Shown here piece by piece: positions 16,419 through 26,700 of a stretch of DNA of 63,745 nt (the first letter of the stretch is position 1; the number at the start of each line of letters is the position of its first letter). The stretch spans positions 1 to 63,745 of the forward strand of contig JALOON010000028.1 of NCBI GenBank assembly GCA_025454405.1, written 5' to 3'. Position numbers and translations under genes: made by a program. The notes under the pieces are model-generated. The model searched no databases. It had not been told where the DNA came from and saw nothing but the letters and a program-made list of their open reading frames with translations. Source of the stretch: Oscillatoriaceae cyanobacterium Prado104 (GTDB lineage: Bacteria > Cyanobacteriota > Cyanobacteriia > Cyanobacteriales > Microcoleaceae).

Positions 16419-19184
16419 TCAATTAGCAGCAAGCATTCGTGCCAGTTCTGTAATCGCCCGTATTTTATCGGGCTGCCGGGAAAATGCTTCCTGCCGCGCT
16501 TTTTGTTCGTCGGGATTGTTAGCAGTAATTGCCAGCAGCGGCAAGCTCGGATAAAATCGGGCAAACGTAAAAGTACCGGCATCATCGATCAGCCACTGCG
16601 AGTACATTCCCGTTTTTTTAGGAAAGAAACTCTCCGTTGCGTTGCGGCCGATGACTTCTTTGGGATATTTCAAAATAGTTGCAAAACTATCCACCGCCGC
16701 CGGTTGAATCCTGCCTACCAATCGGGTACTGAGATTTTGAAATATCTTCGCTCCCGCCGGAGATTTGGCGATCGTATCCGGGTCTTGGGCCGATAAAATT
16801 ACGCGAATTCCCGACTTCGCTCCATTGGCACAAAGCCTGCCGATTAAGTTAGAAATTGCATCGAATTCAAAGAGTACGGGAGCTTCATCGATGAAAAAGA
16901 TCGAAGCAGCAGAAGCTAAAGCGCGGCGCAGGGCGGCAGAATAAGCTGAAAGTGCCATCACCGCCGCATCTTCATCGTTGGACAGCCCCCGCAGCGCGAA
17001 TACCAGCAGTTGAGCGTCGTTTTTAAACGTAGACGGGGCAGCCAGCGCTTTACCGACGCGGGATTCCACCCAAAACCGCAGGCGCAGTTTGATGCGTTCG
17101 ATCGCCCCTTTGGAATCTCCCGCGATCGAATCCATGCGGAGCCGTTCGTGGGAGCAGTATCCGATGAAATCTGCCAGAGTCGGCATTGCTTGCCAAGCCT
17201 GAGAACCCAAACCGCCTTGGTAAGCAGCAGCGTAGCGCTCGCGGATTAACACGTCGCCAAAAAATGCCGAAAGTGCCAGCCCCAAGATCGATCGCACCAA
17301 ATCGGAAAATGCAGCGCTTGTCGCTTCCCCCCGCCTGCTGCCCACTACCATCGACAGCAGCGCCGACAGCAAAAAGTCAATGTAGTCCTCCATCCTTTCT
17401 TTTTGCAGGCTTGAAGGCAAGCCTTTAAGGTTGGGAATTTCAAAGATATTGTTCGCTTCGGTAGTGATGTCGAAATAAGCGGCTTCGAGCTTGAGAAACT
17501 TGGCGTAATCGCTGAAGGTGCTGGTGCCGTCGGGTTTGGGATAATCCAAAATCACGACGGGCAAACCCGCAGCCAAACCGTAGGTGACGATGTTGCCCGC
17601 CAGCAGGGATTTGCCGGATCGGGTAGCGCCGAACAATCCCAAATTTTTGTGCTGCCAGTACAAATCGACGCGCACCGGCGTCCCCCCGTCGTCGGAAATC
17701 AATTCAAAACCCTTGACATCCCCCGGCTTGGTGCGCACCAAAGGCAACAGCCCCGGCGCTTCGGCAGACAAATACAGCTTCCTGCGGTTGAACGGAACGG
17801 CCATCAAGTTGTCCCAAGTTGCGGGCAAACATTGCAGCCAGATTTTCCACGGATACTCGCCCTCCCGCGCCACCCACGCCGGGGAAACGAACAGGGATTG
17901 AAAGAAGCGGCAGGCATCGTCGAGTTTGGATGTGGTGCTGCGGTGCACCAAAAATGCCACTCCCACGTACAGCGGTACGTCGCCTTCGTAAATCGATTCT
18001 TGCGCCGCCACGGAACGCTTTAAATTGATAGCGGCCATGACATCTACAGAATGGTGGTCGGTCGATATTTCGGCGGCAGTAATCGCTTGCTTTGCTACCC
18101 GCTGCATTTGAGTTTTTACGATATCTTGGTTTGCCCGCATTACTTCGCAAACAATTTCGGTATCGGCAATCGCTTCTCGCGAAATTACTTGCCACAAATA
18201 CAGCATTTGCTTGTACTTGTCAGTCCAGCCTCCCGGCTTTTCTAAAAAAGTTAATACCCCTACATACTTACCTTTAACGTGAACCCACTTGCGATCTGCG
18301 ATCGGAATGCTGGAATCCGATTCCATGAGCACCGTTACTGGATTCCACTCGCTGTAAATTTCCTCTCTCAAACCCGATTCATCAAGTACCAAAAGCTGCG
18401 GGATTTCGCGCGCTGGAGTTTCGTTAAAACATTCCCAAAGCTGCTGCCACATTTCCCCGGCAGCCATCGCCCTAACTGTCAATCCCATTTTGTTCGAGAG
18501 CAAAGTTTCCCAAATTTGAAAGCCGTCGGTATAGGCAGAATTGAGAATCCCATCCACTCGATCGAATCTGGCTTCATCGTATTCGCCGACGAATCTTTTC
18601 CAACCTTTTTCCAAGCGAACCAAAACTTTTTCTACGGCATCCGACGCGCCGGCGCTGCCCGGATCTACCGTGTAAGTGCAGTAGAGGCGCAAGTATTTCG
18701 GTTTGCGAATTCCGGCATTTCTCAACTCGCGGACTCTCGATCGTTCTGCCATTATCAAATAACGGAGTTCGGTAGATGTTACTTGCCGGTAGAGAGCCGA
18801 TAGTTCTGCTTGCCGTTCGCTGTCGTCAGAGAAAGAACCCAAATGAATTGTCAGGGATTCGCCGGGGAGGATGTCTTTCAAACCGCCCTCGATAGCAGCA
18901 AAGATCGAATCGATTTCTTCAGAGCGCAAAGTGCTGTGAATGCCGGTGCAGTCGAAGGCAAACTTGATTTGAAAATTATCCGCTCCCTTGCGCAGCAAAT
19001 ACGCGCCGATATCCCGGCCGCCAAACTGCATGGAAATCATGCTCGCTAGCTGCATTTCATCTTCCAAAGGAGTGTACCTGGTAGATTTGACTCCGACTTT
19101 TAACTCTCGTTTGCCTAACTTCTTAACCACGATTTTTATCGCCACTGGACTTGACAAATTTTTCGTACCGGGCAAACCCCACAC
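16419..19184 (-). CDS. VirB4/TraC/TrbE-family secretion ATPase
   Basis: The frame encodes up to 921 residues from a GTG at 19184; another GTG at 19145 would give 908, and neither has a clear ribosome site. The gene overlaps the VirB3-like gene either way. Walker A is GATRSGKS at 519-526, followed by VVILDYPKPDG. Walker B ends in Asp766-Glu767 (IFFIDEAPVLFEF), and GIRVILSAQDPDTI is the expected next strand. The C-terminus has the ARFYPSLPLLAITANN segment typical of VirB4. VirB4 proteins are large inner-membrane-associated ATPases that energise pilus assembly and substrate export. The N-terminal half is the divergent TraC-type domain. Confidence 0.9.
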   Translation of the reverse strand: MWGLPGTKNLSSPVAIKIVVKKLGKRELKVGVKSTRYTPLEDEMQLASMISMQFGGRDIGAYLLRKGADNFQIKFAFDCTGIHSTLRSEEIDSIFAAIEGGLKDILPGESLTIHLGSFSDDSERQAELSALYRQVTSTELRYLIMAERSRVRELRNAGIRKPKYLRLYCTYTVDPGSAGASDAVEKVLVRLEKGWKRFVGEYDEARFDRVDGILNSAYTDGFQIWETLLSNKMGLTVRAMAAGEMWQQLWECFNETPAREIPQLLVLDESGLREEIYSEWNPVTVLMESDSSIPIADRKWVHVKGKYVGVLTFLEKPGGWTDKYKQMLYLWQVISREAIADTEIVCEVMRANQDIVKTQMQRVAKQAITAAEISTDHHSVDVMAAINLKRSVAAQESIYEGDVPLYVGVAFLVHRSTTSKLDDACRFFQSLFVSPAWVAREGEYPWKIWLQCLPATWDNLMAVPFNRRKLYLSAEAPGLLPLVRTKPGDVKGFELISDDGGTPVRVDLYWQHKNLGLFGATRSGKSLLAGNIVTYGLAAGLPVVILDYPKPDGTSTFSDYAKFLKLEAAYFDITTEANNIFEIPNLKGLPSSLQKERMEDYIDFLLSALLSMVVGSRRGEATSAAFSDLVRSILGLALSAFFGDVLIRERYAAAYQGGLGSQAWQAMPTLADFIGYCSHERLRMDSIAGDSKGAIERIKLRLRFWVESRVGKALAAPSTFKNDAQLLVFALRGLSNDEDAAVMALSAYSAALRRALASAASIFFIDEAPVLFEFDAISNLIGRLCANGAKSGIRVILSAQDPDTIAKSPAGAKIFQNLSTRLVGRIQPAAVDSFATILKYPKEVIGRNATESFFPKKTGMYSQWLIDDAGTFTFARFYPSLPLLAITANNPDEQKARQEAFSRQPDKIRAITELARMLAAN

Positions 19185-19449
19185 CCCATTTAGGAGTTGG
19201 CAAAAACATCGACAGCCACCTGTAAGCCCCGCGAGCGGTCATCACCCACCAAGTGCTGCAACCCCACGCGATCGCGCTGCCAGTCCACACCCAATCGAGT
19301 CCGAAGATGCCGTGAAATATGTAGTAAAAGCACAGGAAAATAACGACCCAAGGAATTAACTGATCGGCAGGCAGCGGCCCGATGTTCGGCTGCTTGCCCA
19401 AACTGGGATTGACCCGCCTGAAAGCAGAATTCCTTCGCTCTGAAGACAT
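19123..19449 (-). CDS. VirB3/TraL-like small membrane protein
   Basis: This 108-residue protein starts after a GGAGG-type site. It has two adjacent transmembrane segments at about 33-50 (PWVVIFLCFYYIFHGIFG) and 53-72 (WVWTGSAIAWGCSTWW). Its C-terminal tail reads LSMFLPTPKWGVGFARYEKF. VirB3/TrbD/TraL proteins are short, have a hairpin membrane topology and are encoded directly before VirB4, as here; the 3' end overlaps the start of that gene. Assignment rests on size, topology and gene order. Confidence 0.65.
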   Translation of the reverse strand: MSSERRNSAFRRVNPSLGKQPNIGPLPADQLIPWVVIFLCFYYIFHGIFGLDWVWTGSAIAWGCSTWWVMTARGAYRWLSMFLPTPKWGVGFARYEKFVKSSGDKNRG

Positions 19450-19494
19450 TTTAAAAATCCTCCTGCAAATCCCAACAAAAAATTCCCTAGCTGT

Positions 19495-19640
19495 TCAAAA
19501 CTCAAAAATCGAAACTCCTTAATAACTCAAAACTCAAAACTCTCTCACTGTCTTTCAACTCAAAACTCACGCATTCAAAACTCCCAAGCAACTCTCTTTC
19601 AACTGGTAACTCAAAACTCACGCATTCAAAACTCCCGAGA
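19495..19640. repeat. AAAACTC heptamer tract
   Basis: Reiterated AAAACTC and AACTCACGCATTC units fill the gap between the pilin-like gene and the VirB3-like gene. These are the same heptamer (reverse complement GAGTTTT) as in the 3422-3763 tract 16 kb away. Confidence 0.85.
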
Positions 19641-19653
19641 AACTATTTAAAAG

Positions 19654-20292
19654 CTAAGCACCGCCGCCAGCACCGCCGCCAGCTCCCGACCCCAAGATTA
19701 AAGTGCTAACTATATCGGCGATGGTAATCGAAACCACAATAATTAACGGAGTTCTCGCCAGCGTTTGCCAATCCTGATCTTGCTGGGCTGCCTTGATGCA
19801 CTTCACCAATTCCACGCCCAAATACAAGATGTAAATTGCCCGCAAAACATTAAAAACTAGCGAAATTACATCGCCACCGCCGCCCTCGCCACCGCCACCG
19901 CCTCCTATTGCTTCCCCAAAGGTGCTTTTCAGCCAATCTTCCGCTGTTTTGAAAAATTGGGCGCTGGCGCTATCGCTGGCAATTACCATCCCAAAAAATA
20001 CCAGCGCCGACAAAAATAATAGCGAAGCCGGTCCGTATTTAATTAGCGCTCTGTGCCAGGGGTTTGATACTTGCTGCTTCCGAACTATCCAATTAGTTCC
20101 TAAAAACAAACTCCCGGCAAAACCAACTCCCGCACAACCGAACCAACCTGAAAGGGAAGCATCCCAAACCAATACAGCAGCTCCAGCATAAAGCAACAGA
20201 TCCGGAGTGCCTGACAATTTATTCTTAACCGTGCGGCTCGGGTTTGTCAAACCCGATAAATTACTTTTTGCTATCTGTCTTTGAAACATCAC
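19654..20292 (-). CDS. VirB2/TrbC-like pilin precursor (predicted)
   Basis: GGAGG nine bases upstream favours a GTG start at 20292 (212 residues); the next codon is ATG. Two hydrophobic segments near residues 35-62 precede a third (LLFLSALVFFGMVIASDSASA) that ends in a signal-peptidase-like ASA-QFF site. The part after that site has a glycine-rich stretch (GGGGGGEGGGG) and two hydrophobic helices, VFNVLRAIYILYLGVELV and TPLIIVVSITIADIVSTLIL, then a Gly/Ala tail. Mature VirB2/TrbC pilins are short, with two helices released by signal peptidase. First position before VirB3-VirB4 supports the call. The long N-terminal part with extra membrane segments is atypical. Confidence 0.5.
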   Translation of the reverse strand: MMFQRQIAKSNLSGLTNPSRTVKNKLSGTPDLLLYAGAAVLVWDASLSGWFGCAGVGFAGSLFLGTNWIVRKQQVSNPWHRALIKYGPASLLFLSALVFFGMVIASDSASAQFFKTAEDWLKSTFGEAIGGGGGGEGGGGDVISLVFNVLRAIYILYLGVELVKCIKAAQQDQDWQTLARTPLIIVVSITIADIVSTLILGSGAGGGAGGGA

Positions 20293-20441
20293 GACTTGTT
20301 GCCTCCAGACATTTACCGATCGATTTACACCAACATAACTGACAGATCTGGCCGTCACAATCAGTCTTTAGTAATAGTAATTTACCCAAAATATCACCAA
20401 AAATAAGAAAATATTGGCAAGAGTTCAGGAGATTTAAGAAA

Positions 20442-21674
20442 GTGTTCAAAAACAAACATTATCCGATCGTCCTCATCCCCGACTCCATTGCAGCGGCGGT
20501 CAAAGCTAGAAATACCGCGCAACAACAAGTCGATCGCAACCGCTTTTCTAGCTCGCGTGCTGCCATCAATTTGCCGGACAACATTGCGAACGATCGCGCA
20601 TCCAACTTGCTTGCGACTGCATCCAACTTGTCAGAGCCTGCAACAACTAAAAAATGGCTTTCGATGCCGGTTTTATTCTCGTACCTTGCTTGTTTGACCG
20701 CGCTGCTGGTTGCAATGCAGTTTGCTCTTGCCGCCCTGCTAACTGCTGCTTTTTGCTTTTACTGTTGTTGGAGGTCGATCTCGTTAACTAAAACAGCGCG
20801 TTCTCCAAGCGGTAAAACAGTGCAATCTAGGGACTTTAAAAAAGTGCGATCGGAGCGCGCCCAAATATTGCAATCTCGGAAATCTCAAACAGTGCCGACC
20901 GAGCGGACAAATACAACCGCCAATACTCACCCGATCGATCGCTCAAAAACAACAGCCAACACTCACCCCAATAAAATAGTTAATTCTCCAATGCCGAGCG
21001 AGCAAAATATCGAGCAGAGTATTGCCGCGCAGCTTAAAAATATCGAAGCGCAAGCGATATTGCAACTAAAACAAATAGCGGCCAACGCGATCGAACCCCT
21101 GCAAATTAAAGCTACGGCGCAAGAAGGAGCAACAGAAGCTTTTTTCCTATCCCGCATCAAAGAGTTTCTTCCCGGCCTCCACGCGGTCCAAGGAGTGCCT
21201 TTCGCCATACCTGGAAGCAAGCTAAAGTATTCTTGCGATTTTATTGCCGTGCACCCCGCAACTGGAATTGCAGCAGATATTGAAATTGACGAACCTTACG
21301 TCGCAACGAGCTCGCATTACGGCTTGCCGCACCACTGTTTCGATTGCGCTCGCGACGGCCGCCGCAATCAATTTTTCCTGCGGGGAAACTGGATCGTAAT
21401 TCGGTTCGCGGAAGAACAAATTGCACTGCAACCCGCAGCTTGCTGCAAGCTAATTGCCTCGGTGTTTGCCGGAGCGACCGGCGACCTAAAAATTCTCGAA
21501 CCCCTGAATTCTTTCCCCGATTTACTGCCAGTCAAGCAGTGGAACAGTCAAACAGCCTCCGCAATGGCGAAACGCAATTACCGGCAAACATATTTAGTGA
21601 AAGCAGGAATAAATCTCGTCAATTCTGCTGTCTCTTGCGGGCGAAACAAACGCCGGAAACGCCACCGCCGCTAA
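20442..21674 (+). CDS. Membrane-anchored protein with Vsr/DUF559-like nuclease fold (predicted)
   Basis: A GTG about ten bases after CAGGAG starts a 410-residue protein, divergent from the secretion cluster with only about 150 bp between the starts. Two hydrophobic segments at about 75-110 (MPVLFSYLACLTALLVAMQF, LAALLTAAFCFYCCW) anchor it. A low-complexity T/N/S linker and a helical stretch (170-225) follow. The C-terminal domain from about 235 has Asp266 (SCDFIAVHP), then Glu281 and Asp283 in ADIEIDEPYV, then CARDGRRNQFFLRGNWIVIRFAEEQ. That is the D-(X)n-ExD...R...F...VIRF layout of Vsr/DUF559 members of the PD-(D/E)XK superfamily. A membrane-tethered nuclease beside a conjugation system is unusual. 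Activity is not proven by sequence. Confidence 0.65.
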   Translation: MFKNKHYPIVLIPDSIAAAVKARNTAQQQVDRNRFSSSRAAINLPDNIANDRASNLLATASNLSEPATTKKWLSMPVLFSYLACLTALLVAMQFALAALLTAAFCFYCCWRSISLTKTARSPSGKTVQSRDFKKVRSERAQILQSRKSQTVPTERTNTTANTHPIDRSKTTANTHPNKIVNSPMPSEQNIEQSIAAQLKNIEAQAILQLKQIAANAIEPLQIKATAQEGATEAFFLSRIKEFLPGLHAVQGVPFAIPGSKLKYSCDFIAVHPATGIAADIEIDEPYVATSSHYGLPHHCFDCARDGRRNQFFLRGNWIVIRFAEEQIALQPAACCKLIASVFAGATGDLKILEPLNSFPDLLPVKQWNSQTASAMAKRNYRQTYLVKAGINLVNSAVSCGRNKRRKRHRR

Positions 21675-21697
21675 AACCACGGCGACACCGTGGTTTT
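21673..21697 (+). terminator. Intrinsic terminator after the nuclease-like gene
   Basis: AAAACCACGG pairs with CCGTGGTTTT around a five-base CGACA loop. The stem overlaps the stop codon and ends in a T run. Confidence 0.8.
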
Positions 21698-22073
21698 GAC
21701 AAAAAACGCGATCTATTGATAATTTTCAGTTCAAAAATGCTCGAATACCGGTAATAAATGCACCGCACTAAGTATCCAATAATTGCCGTTTTCCGAAAGA
21801 TTGCGTAAGGCGTTGGAGTTACTTTACTGAACCTTCACAAAGCCCGAGATCTTTGAGAAAATACCAATCATTTTCACCTCAAAAACTAATTTATAGTTTT
21901 GTAACAACCAAGATTTGTCAGTTGTCAAAATCGAAAGTTACAAATTAGACTCAAATAATCGATTGAATTCTACACCTCGAAAAATACAGGGATTCAATGC
22001 AATTGTATTGAACCGGATGCGGTATTGCATATTCTTTTTTTGACTGGCACTTTTAAATAATGGAGCAAGGTCT
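21698..22073. other. AT-rich spacer, no gene seen
   Basis: This stretch separates the nuclease-like gene from the DUF3102-like gene on the same strand. It is AT-rich and contains no supported frame or large repeat. It presumably carries the promoter of the downstream gene, but I cannot fix the boxes with confidence. Confidence 0.5.
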
Positions 22074-22808
22074 ATGGGTGTAACGTATGAACCCAAAGAA
22101 GGCTTGATGCTGGGATTTTTAGTAAAAAACTCAAACCCGAGCGAAACCCAAGAAGCACTCGACATCAAACAATTAACGCTTTCAGATTTGCCGGACAGGC
22201 GCTTGTTCGAGCTGGCGCTCAACATGTACGATTCTCCGCTGTTAAATTTGGAGAGAATTAGCAGCGCTTCGCTGTTGGAGGAACTGAAAATTAGCGAAGA
22301 AAAATACCAAACTGCGGAAACGGCCGGAAAATTGGCGTCCATGTCAAAGTTAATCTACGCGAAACAGTCCGGCATTTTTCTTTTGGAGTTAAAAACCAGG
22401 TGTCCCCGCAGCTTTGAAAAAACTCTCGCGGATGCCGGTATCGGCAAAACTCAATGCGAAATCAAAATGAGAATCGCCAAGCGCTGGACGGAACTCGTAC
22501 CCCTTGCTTTCGAGGCGATCGATCGGGGGGAAATCTGTCTTTCGCTCGCTTGGGCCGACAAAATTCTCAGGAAAAAAAGCATCAAATCGGGCGAACCGGA
22601 CTCTGGGGACAATGAAAAGTTGGATGCCAGAATTTTGTCCCGCACTACCAACTATCTCAAGCAAAAACCCGAAATTATCTCCCAATTGCCCGACGAATCG
22701 ATCGCACGCATCGCGATCGCGATCGGGCGGCGCTATCAAAATCCCAGTTTGATTGACTTTGGAACGAGCCTGCTCGATGTCCCCCAAATCGAACCAAAAT
22801 CCGCTTAA
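22074..22808 (+). CDS. DUF3102-like hypothetical plasmid protein
   Basis: The 244-residue product starts at an ATG preceded by GGAGC. The central part (about 95-150) reads AKQSGIFLLELKTRCP... followed by LADAGIGKTQCEIKMRIAKRW. This is the pattern of DUF3102, in which a G..LLE.K helix is followed by a helix-turn-helix-like GIS...A...M.IA segment; such proteins are often plasmid-borne and DNA-binding. The C-terminal third (SRTTNYLKQKPEIISQLPDE) is helical. It stands alone, with a bidirectional terminator behind it. A role in plasmid maintenance or regulation is inference. Confidence 0.55.
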   Translation: MGVTYEPKEGLMLGFLVKNSNPSETQEALDIKQLTLSDLPDRRLFELALNMYDSPLLNLERISSASLLEELKISEEKYQTAETAGKLASMSKLIYAKQSGIFLLELKTRCPRSFEKTLADAGIGKTQCEIKMRIAKRWTELVPLAFEAIDRGEICLSLAWADKILRKKSIKSGEPDSGDNEKLDARILSRTTNYLKQKPEIISQLPDESIARIAIAIGRRYQNPSLIDFGTSLLDVPQIEPKSA

Positions 22809-22820
22809 AACTCCAACAAC

Positions 22821-22856
22821 AAACCAAACGTGCCGCCAACAGTACGTTTGGTTTTC
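22821..22856. terminator. Bidirectional intrinsic terminator
   Basis: AAACCAAACGT and ACGTTTGGTTT form a perfect 11 bp stem with a 12-base loop, flanked by A and T runs. It sits between the convergent ends of the DUF3102-like gene (plus) and the 166-residue gene (minus), so it can serve both. Confidence 0.85.
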
Positions 22857-22949
22857 AACTGTACTGCCCCGGAGATATTTGTTTGCTATCGCAACTAAAA
22901 AGACTCGGAGTGCAATTAACAATACCCGGTTTGACGGCAGTTTTTCTAC

Positions 22950-23450
22950 TCAGGCAAACGGGAACAAACTGCTCAAATGACCGGCCCGAATTTTGCCGTG
23001 ACGGAGCACGAGATCGGTGAGCTGCCGCAAGTGCTTCCGTACTCTCAATTCTTCTCGCGCCATCGAGGAGGAATTTGCGCCCGAATCGAATAAAAATTGA
23101 TATCTTTCGGGCTTCATCGTGCCGTCGGCATTGTAATTTTCCAGGATAAAAGGGGCGGTGCAAATCTCGTAACCGAGGTAACGGTCGGTAGCATCAAAAA
23201 GTCCGCTGTCATCGGGAATCCTGACTTCATCCCAAGTTAATTCTTCCACTTGTTTTTGGCAGCCGCGATCGAACCAAGCATCTAAGTTTTCCTGCACTTT
23301 TGTGCGGCTCAAATTATCCATAATGCTCCGCGCTGTCTGCCGCTGGAGTTCCGTCTCTTGATGGATATCTTCTGGATCGCCTTCATACTCCGGCACAAAT
23401 TCCCAGGTTTCAAAATGGGGAACCGAGTCTCGCTCTTCACTTTGGGTCAT
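22950..23450 (-). CDS. Hypothetical protein
   Basis: From the ATG at 23450, preceded by GTGAGGTAAAAG, the product is 166 residues; a longer in-frame extension upstream lacks a ribosome site. It is acidic at the N-terminus (FVPEYEGDPEDIHQETEL) with a helical centre (TARSIMDNLSRTKVQENLDAW) and a more basic end (LRQLTDLVLRHGKIRAG). No membrane segment, signal or known motif is seen. It is divergent from the giant polymerase-like gene. Function is not recognised. Confidence 0.65.
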   Translation of the reverse strand: MTQSEERDSVPHFETWEFVPEYEGDPEDIHQETELQRQTARSIMDNLSRTKVQENLDAWFDRGCQKQVEELTWDEVRIPDDSGLFDATDRYLGYEICTAPFILENYNADGTMKPERYQFLFDSGANSSSMAREELRVRKHLRQLTDLVLRHGKIRAGHLSSLFPFA

Positions 23451-23739
23451 AACTTTTACCTCACTGTTTAATTCAAAAAGTTTTCCTTTTGATACAAGCC
23501 TTAAACACGTTACTCTCTCGATACTGAGTAGAAAAATCCTGACATATTTACCCTCAATTTTAACACCTGACACTTGCAAAAATTTTTGTCGCCCGTCTTT
23601 GATTTCTCGGATAACACTCAAACATTCCGATACAGATAGATATCAATACAATCTCGCTCTGTATGAAAAATATCTCTCGTACTAACCTCATTTTTTACGC
23701 CGAAACATCTTAACTGTAGTTTGACAATCTCTCATTTTT

Positions 23740-26700
23740 ATGCTAACAATCAAACATTTCGATACCGATCTAAATCGGTGGGTTAATGCGTTCGATCGCG
23801 TAGAGTCTCTGAAGGAGGATCGCTCCGCCAACACCGAAACAATTTTCACTGAAGAATTGAATAACTCGATGCTGGAAGCAATCTTTCCCGACGCTCCCAA
23901 AGATGCTTTTTCTATAGGATACATCCGCGAATGGACGAGCGTCGAAAATTTAACGAGGCACCCGGATAATTGCGATCTGCTGTTCGCTTCGGGAAACAGA
24001 TGTTTTTACGGACCGTCACAGTACAAAGAAGCGCTCGATCGCATATTTCCCGATGAAAAAGATAAGGGTGCTTACGGCAGTTTGCTCTGCGGCAGTTGTC
24101 TCGATACCTTCCAAACTTCCGTTAAACTTTTAATAGTAGAAGACGATTTAGAATCGGATAGCTGCGGGGAGAATGGAGGGCTGCTGCCCAACGATGTAGC
24201 GGTTGCATTAGTAGGAGATTGTCACGGTAAAATATCGCCCCAACTGCTGCAACAATTTGCCAGACTCGACGGTGAATTGCTCGATCGAACTGTCGGCGGC
24301 GAACCCGATGAAATTATCAGGCATGCCGTGCAGCACCGACTCTTTTTTCCGAATTGCGATTCGCATCCCCGCGTTGCTAAAGGAACGGTAACTGCCAAAA
24401 TTTTCACGGATTTATTTGAACCAAACTGCGAGAACGTTCCCGATTTAATATTGCCGGTATCTTCTTTTAAAGGCGGCGAGAACAAACCGCATCCGGGACT
24501 GCACTTTGTCGGTATGTGGGCGGGGGCAAAAAACATCTCTCAAACTACTCTATCATCGACTGCTGAAATAGGTTTGGATCGGGACGCTAGAGAAATTCTC
24601 AAGGAAGCAGCTTTGCAATTAAATGAAGTCGCAGCCGACCCCAGAAAAGTTGCCGAACTTTTCTGCAAAACTTGGGAAGAAAAAGCAATTGCTCGCGGGG
24701 AAATTGCCCCGAACGAGCAGCAGGAAAATCCTCCCGAATCAAACAGCGCTGCGGACAAATTGATGTCAGAAAATACCGCCTACCAAATACTGAAAGCCGA
24801 TTTAGAAGGCGGTCACGGTCAACTGTTAGAATGCAAGTACGTCCAAAAACAATTAGAACGCTTTTTGCAAAACCAGCGGCGGGAAATAGCGACGGGCGGC
24901 GCTATCAAATGGCACAGGTCCAGCATCATAATTCCCTCTAAACATTTAAACGACGATGAAGTTTGCACGGGCGTTGCCAGGGAAGGCGAGATTGTCATGG
25001 GCTTTCGATCGCCCCTGCTGTACGAAGATGCGATCGCTTTGCAGTACAATACTTTTACACCCGACATTCTCGACCCCAAAGGGCGACCATTAATCGGAGT
25101 TTCTGTTGTTTCCGACGAACCTTACTACAAATACGCTAACAGAAAAGCTGCCGAAATTACGGGGATTCACGGCATTGACATCGGCGAAGGTTTGAGAAAG
25201 AAAACCGACCTGCAACCGGGCGAAACGCAGCAGGAATTTGCCGCCCGATTGTTCTCCGAATCTTGGGGCAAACGCGAAAGAACCCGACTGCCAAACAAGC
25301 CCTCTAAAAAACAACTGGCAGCCATCAAAACCCAACAAGAAACTTGGCGAAACGTACTGTTAAAATCCCTGCGAACGGACACCTACAGCAAGCTCGCGGG
25401 GGAAGATTACGATGGGGACTCTAAATGCTTTGCAAAAGCTTCAGACTGGCCTTATACTGCCCTATATTTGATAGAAGCACAACACCCGCAAAACGCTCAC
25501 CCGCCTACCCCAAAATTACCAAAAGTTTCCTTTGACGAACCCGGTAAACCCAAGAAAACGCTGCCGGAAATTGCTTTATTTATGGCTAATAAATGGACGG
25601 AACTTGCCAACTCTGCTGTCAAATGCGCCGCTGCTGTCGAATCGGAAGTAATGGCAGTACAAAGCGCTTTTGATGCCGAACAAAAAGAAAATTACCTGCG
25701 CGATGTTTCCAATTATTTCAAGCGAAAGTTGCGGGACGATCGGACCGCTAAACCTGAAAAAAACATCCCGAAATCGGTCGTTGAAACAGTTAGAGAACTC
25801 GCTGCCATCCACAGTCCGCCAGCCCGCATTCTGGTTGATTCTTTAATTTCTGCTGGCGGCGATACCGAGGCTTTGGAGTTGCTAGATTGCAAGCTGTGCT
25901 GCGAAGATAAACTGGTATTTCCCATCCCGATGGAGCGAGTAGAAAGCGGTTTGGAAACCTACAGGAAATTCCTGCGATTTCAAGTAACTCCCCCCCTGTT
26001 GCTGCAAAATCAAATAGCCGTTGATTCCAAAAAAAGTGCCACTCCCGCTGATGAAATCGCGATCGCGCAGTACAGAAACCTGTGCCACCGCACTCCCAAT
26101 TACTTGCAAGATAAAAAACTGCCCGACATCTATTTAGAAGGCAAAGTCATCGAACCGAACGGGTACAGTTTGAAAGAATCGATAATCCAAACTCTCAACC
26201 CTTTACTGCAAGCATCCCGACTCGAAGCGCGGCCCTTTTACCAGTTTCGCAATTTGTTTCCCGAATCCGAACCGGGCGATCGATACTATTACACTCCCGA
26301 ACAGTACAATACTTGCAGGGAAGTCAAAGCTGCTTTTGACTCTCTTTTCAACCGCGCCGTTGCATCCAAAATGCGCTTGGCAACTGAGAAAGGCCCTTAT
26401 TTAACTGCCCGAACCTCAAGCGGAATCGATGTAGAAATTACCAACGTTGCCCTTACTAAATACCCGAACCGTTTCCAAAGCAGGGAATCGCTGGAAGTTT
26501 TATTAGTTGATAATAACAGCAGCAGCGATCCTACTGCAAACAGTCACAAAACCTGCGTTTTAGCAAAAACTATCGACTCGTTCGGTTCCGATAAATGGAT
26601 GAAAATCGGCACGCTTGCTGAAAGCAGCAGGCAGCTACTGAACGTGCCTCAAGAAATAGCAGAACCGATTTATTTGAAACTGCAAAATGTCAGGGCGGTA

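Noticed and set aside
22389..22922. Minus-strand gene of 177 codons
   Set aside because: It is the antisense of the DUF3102-like gene and crosses the bidirectional terminator.
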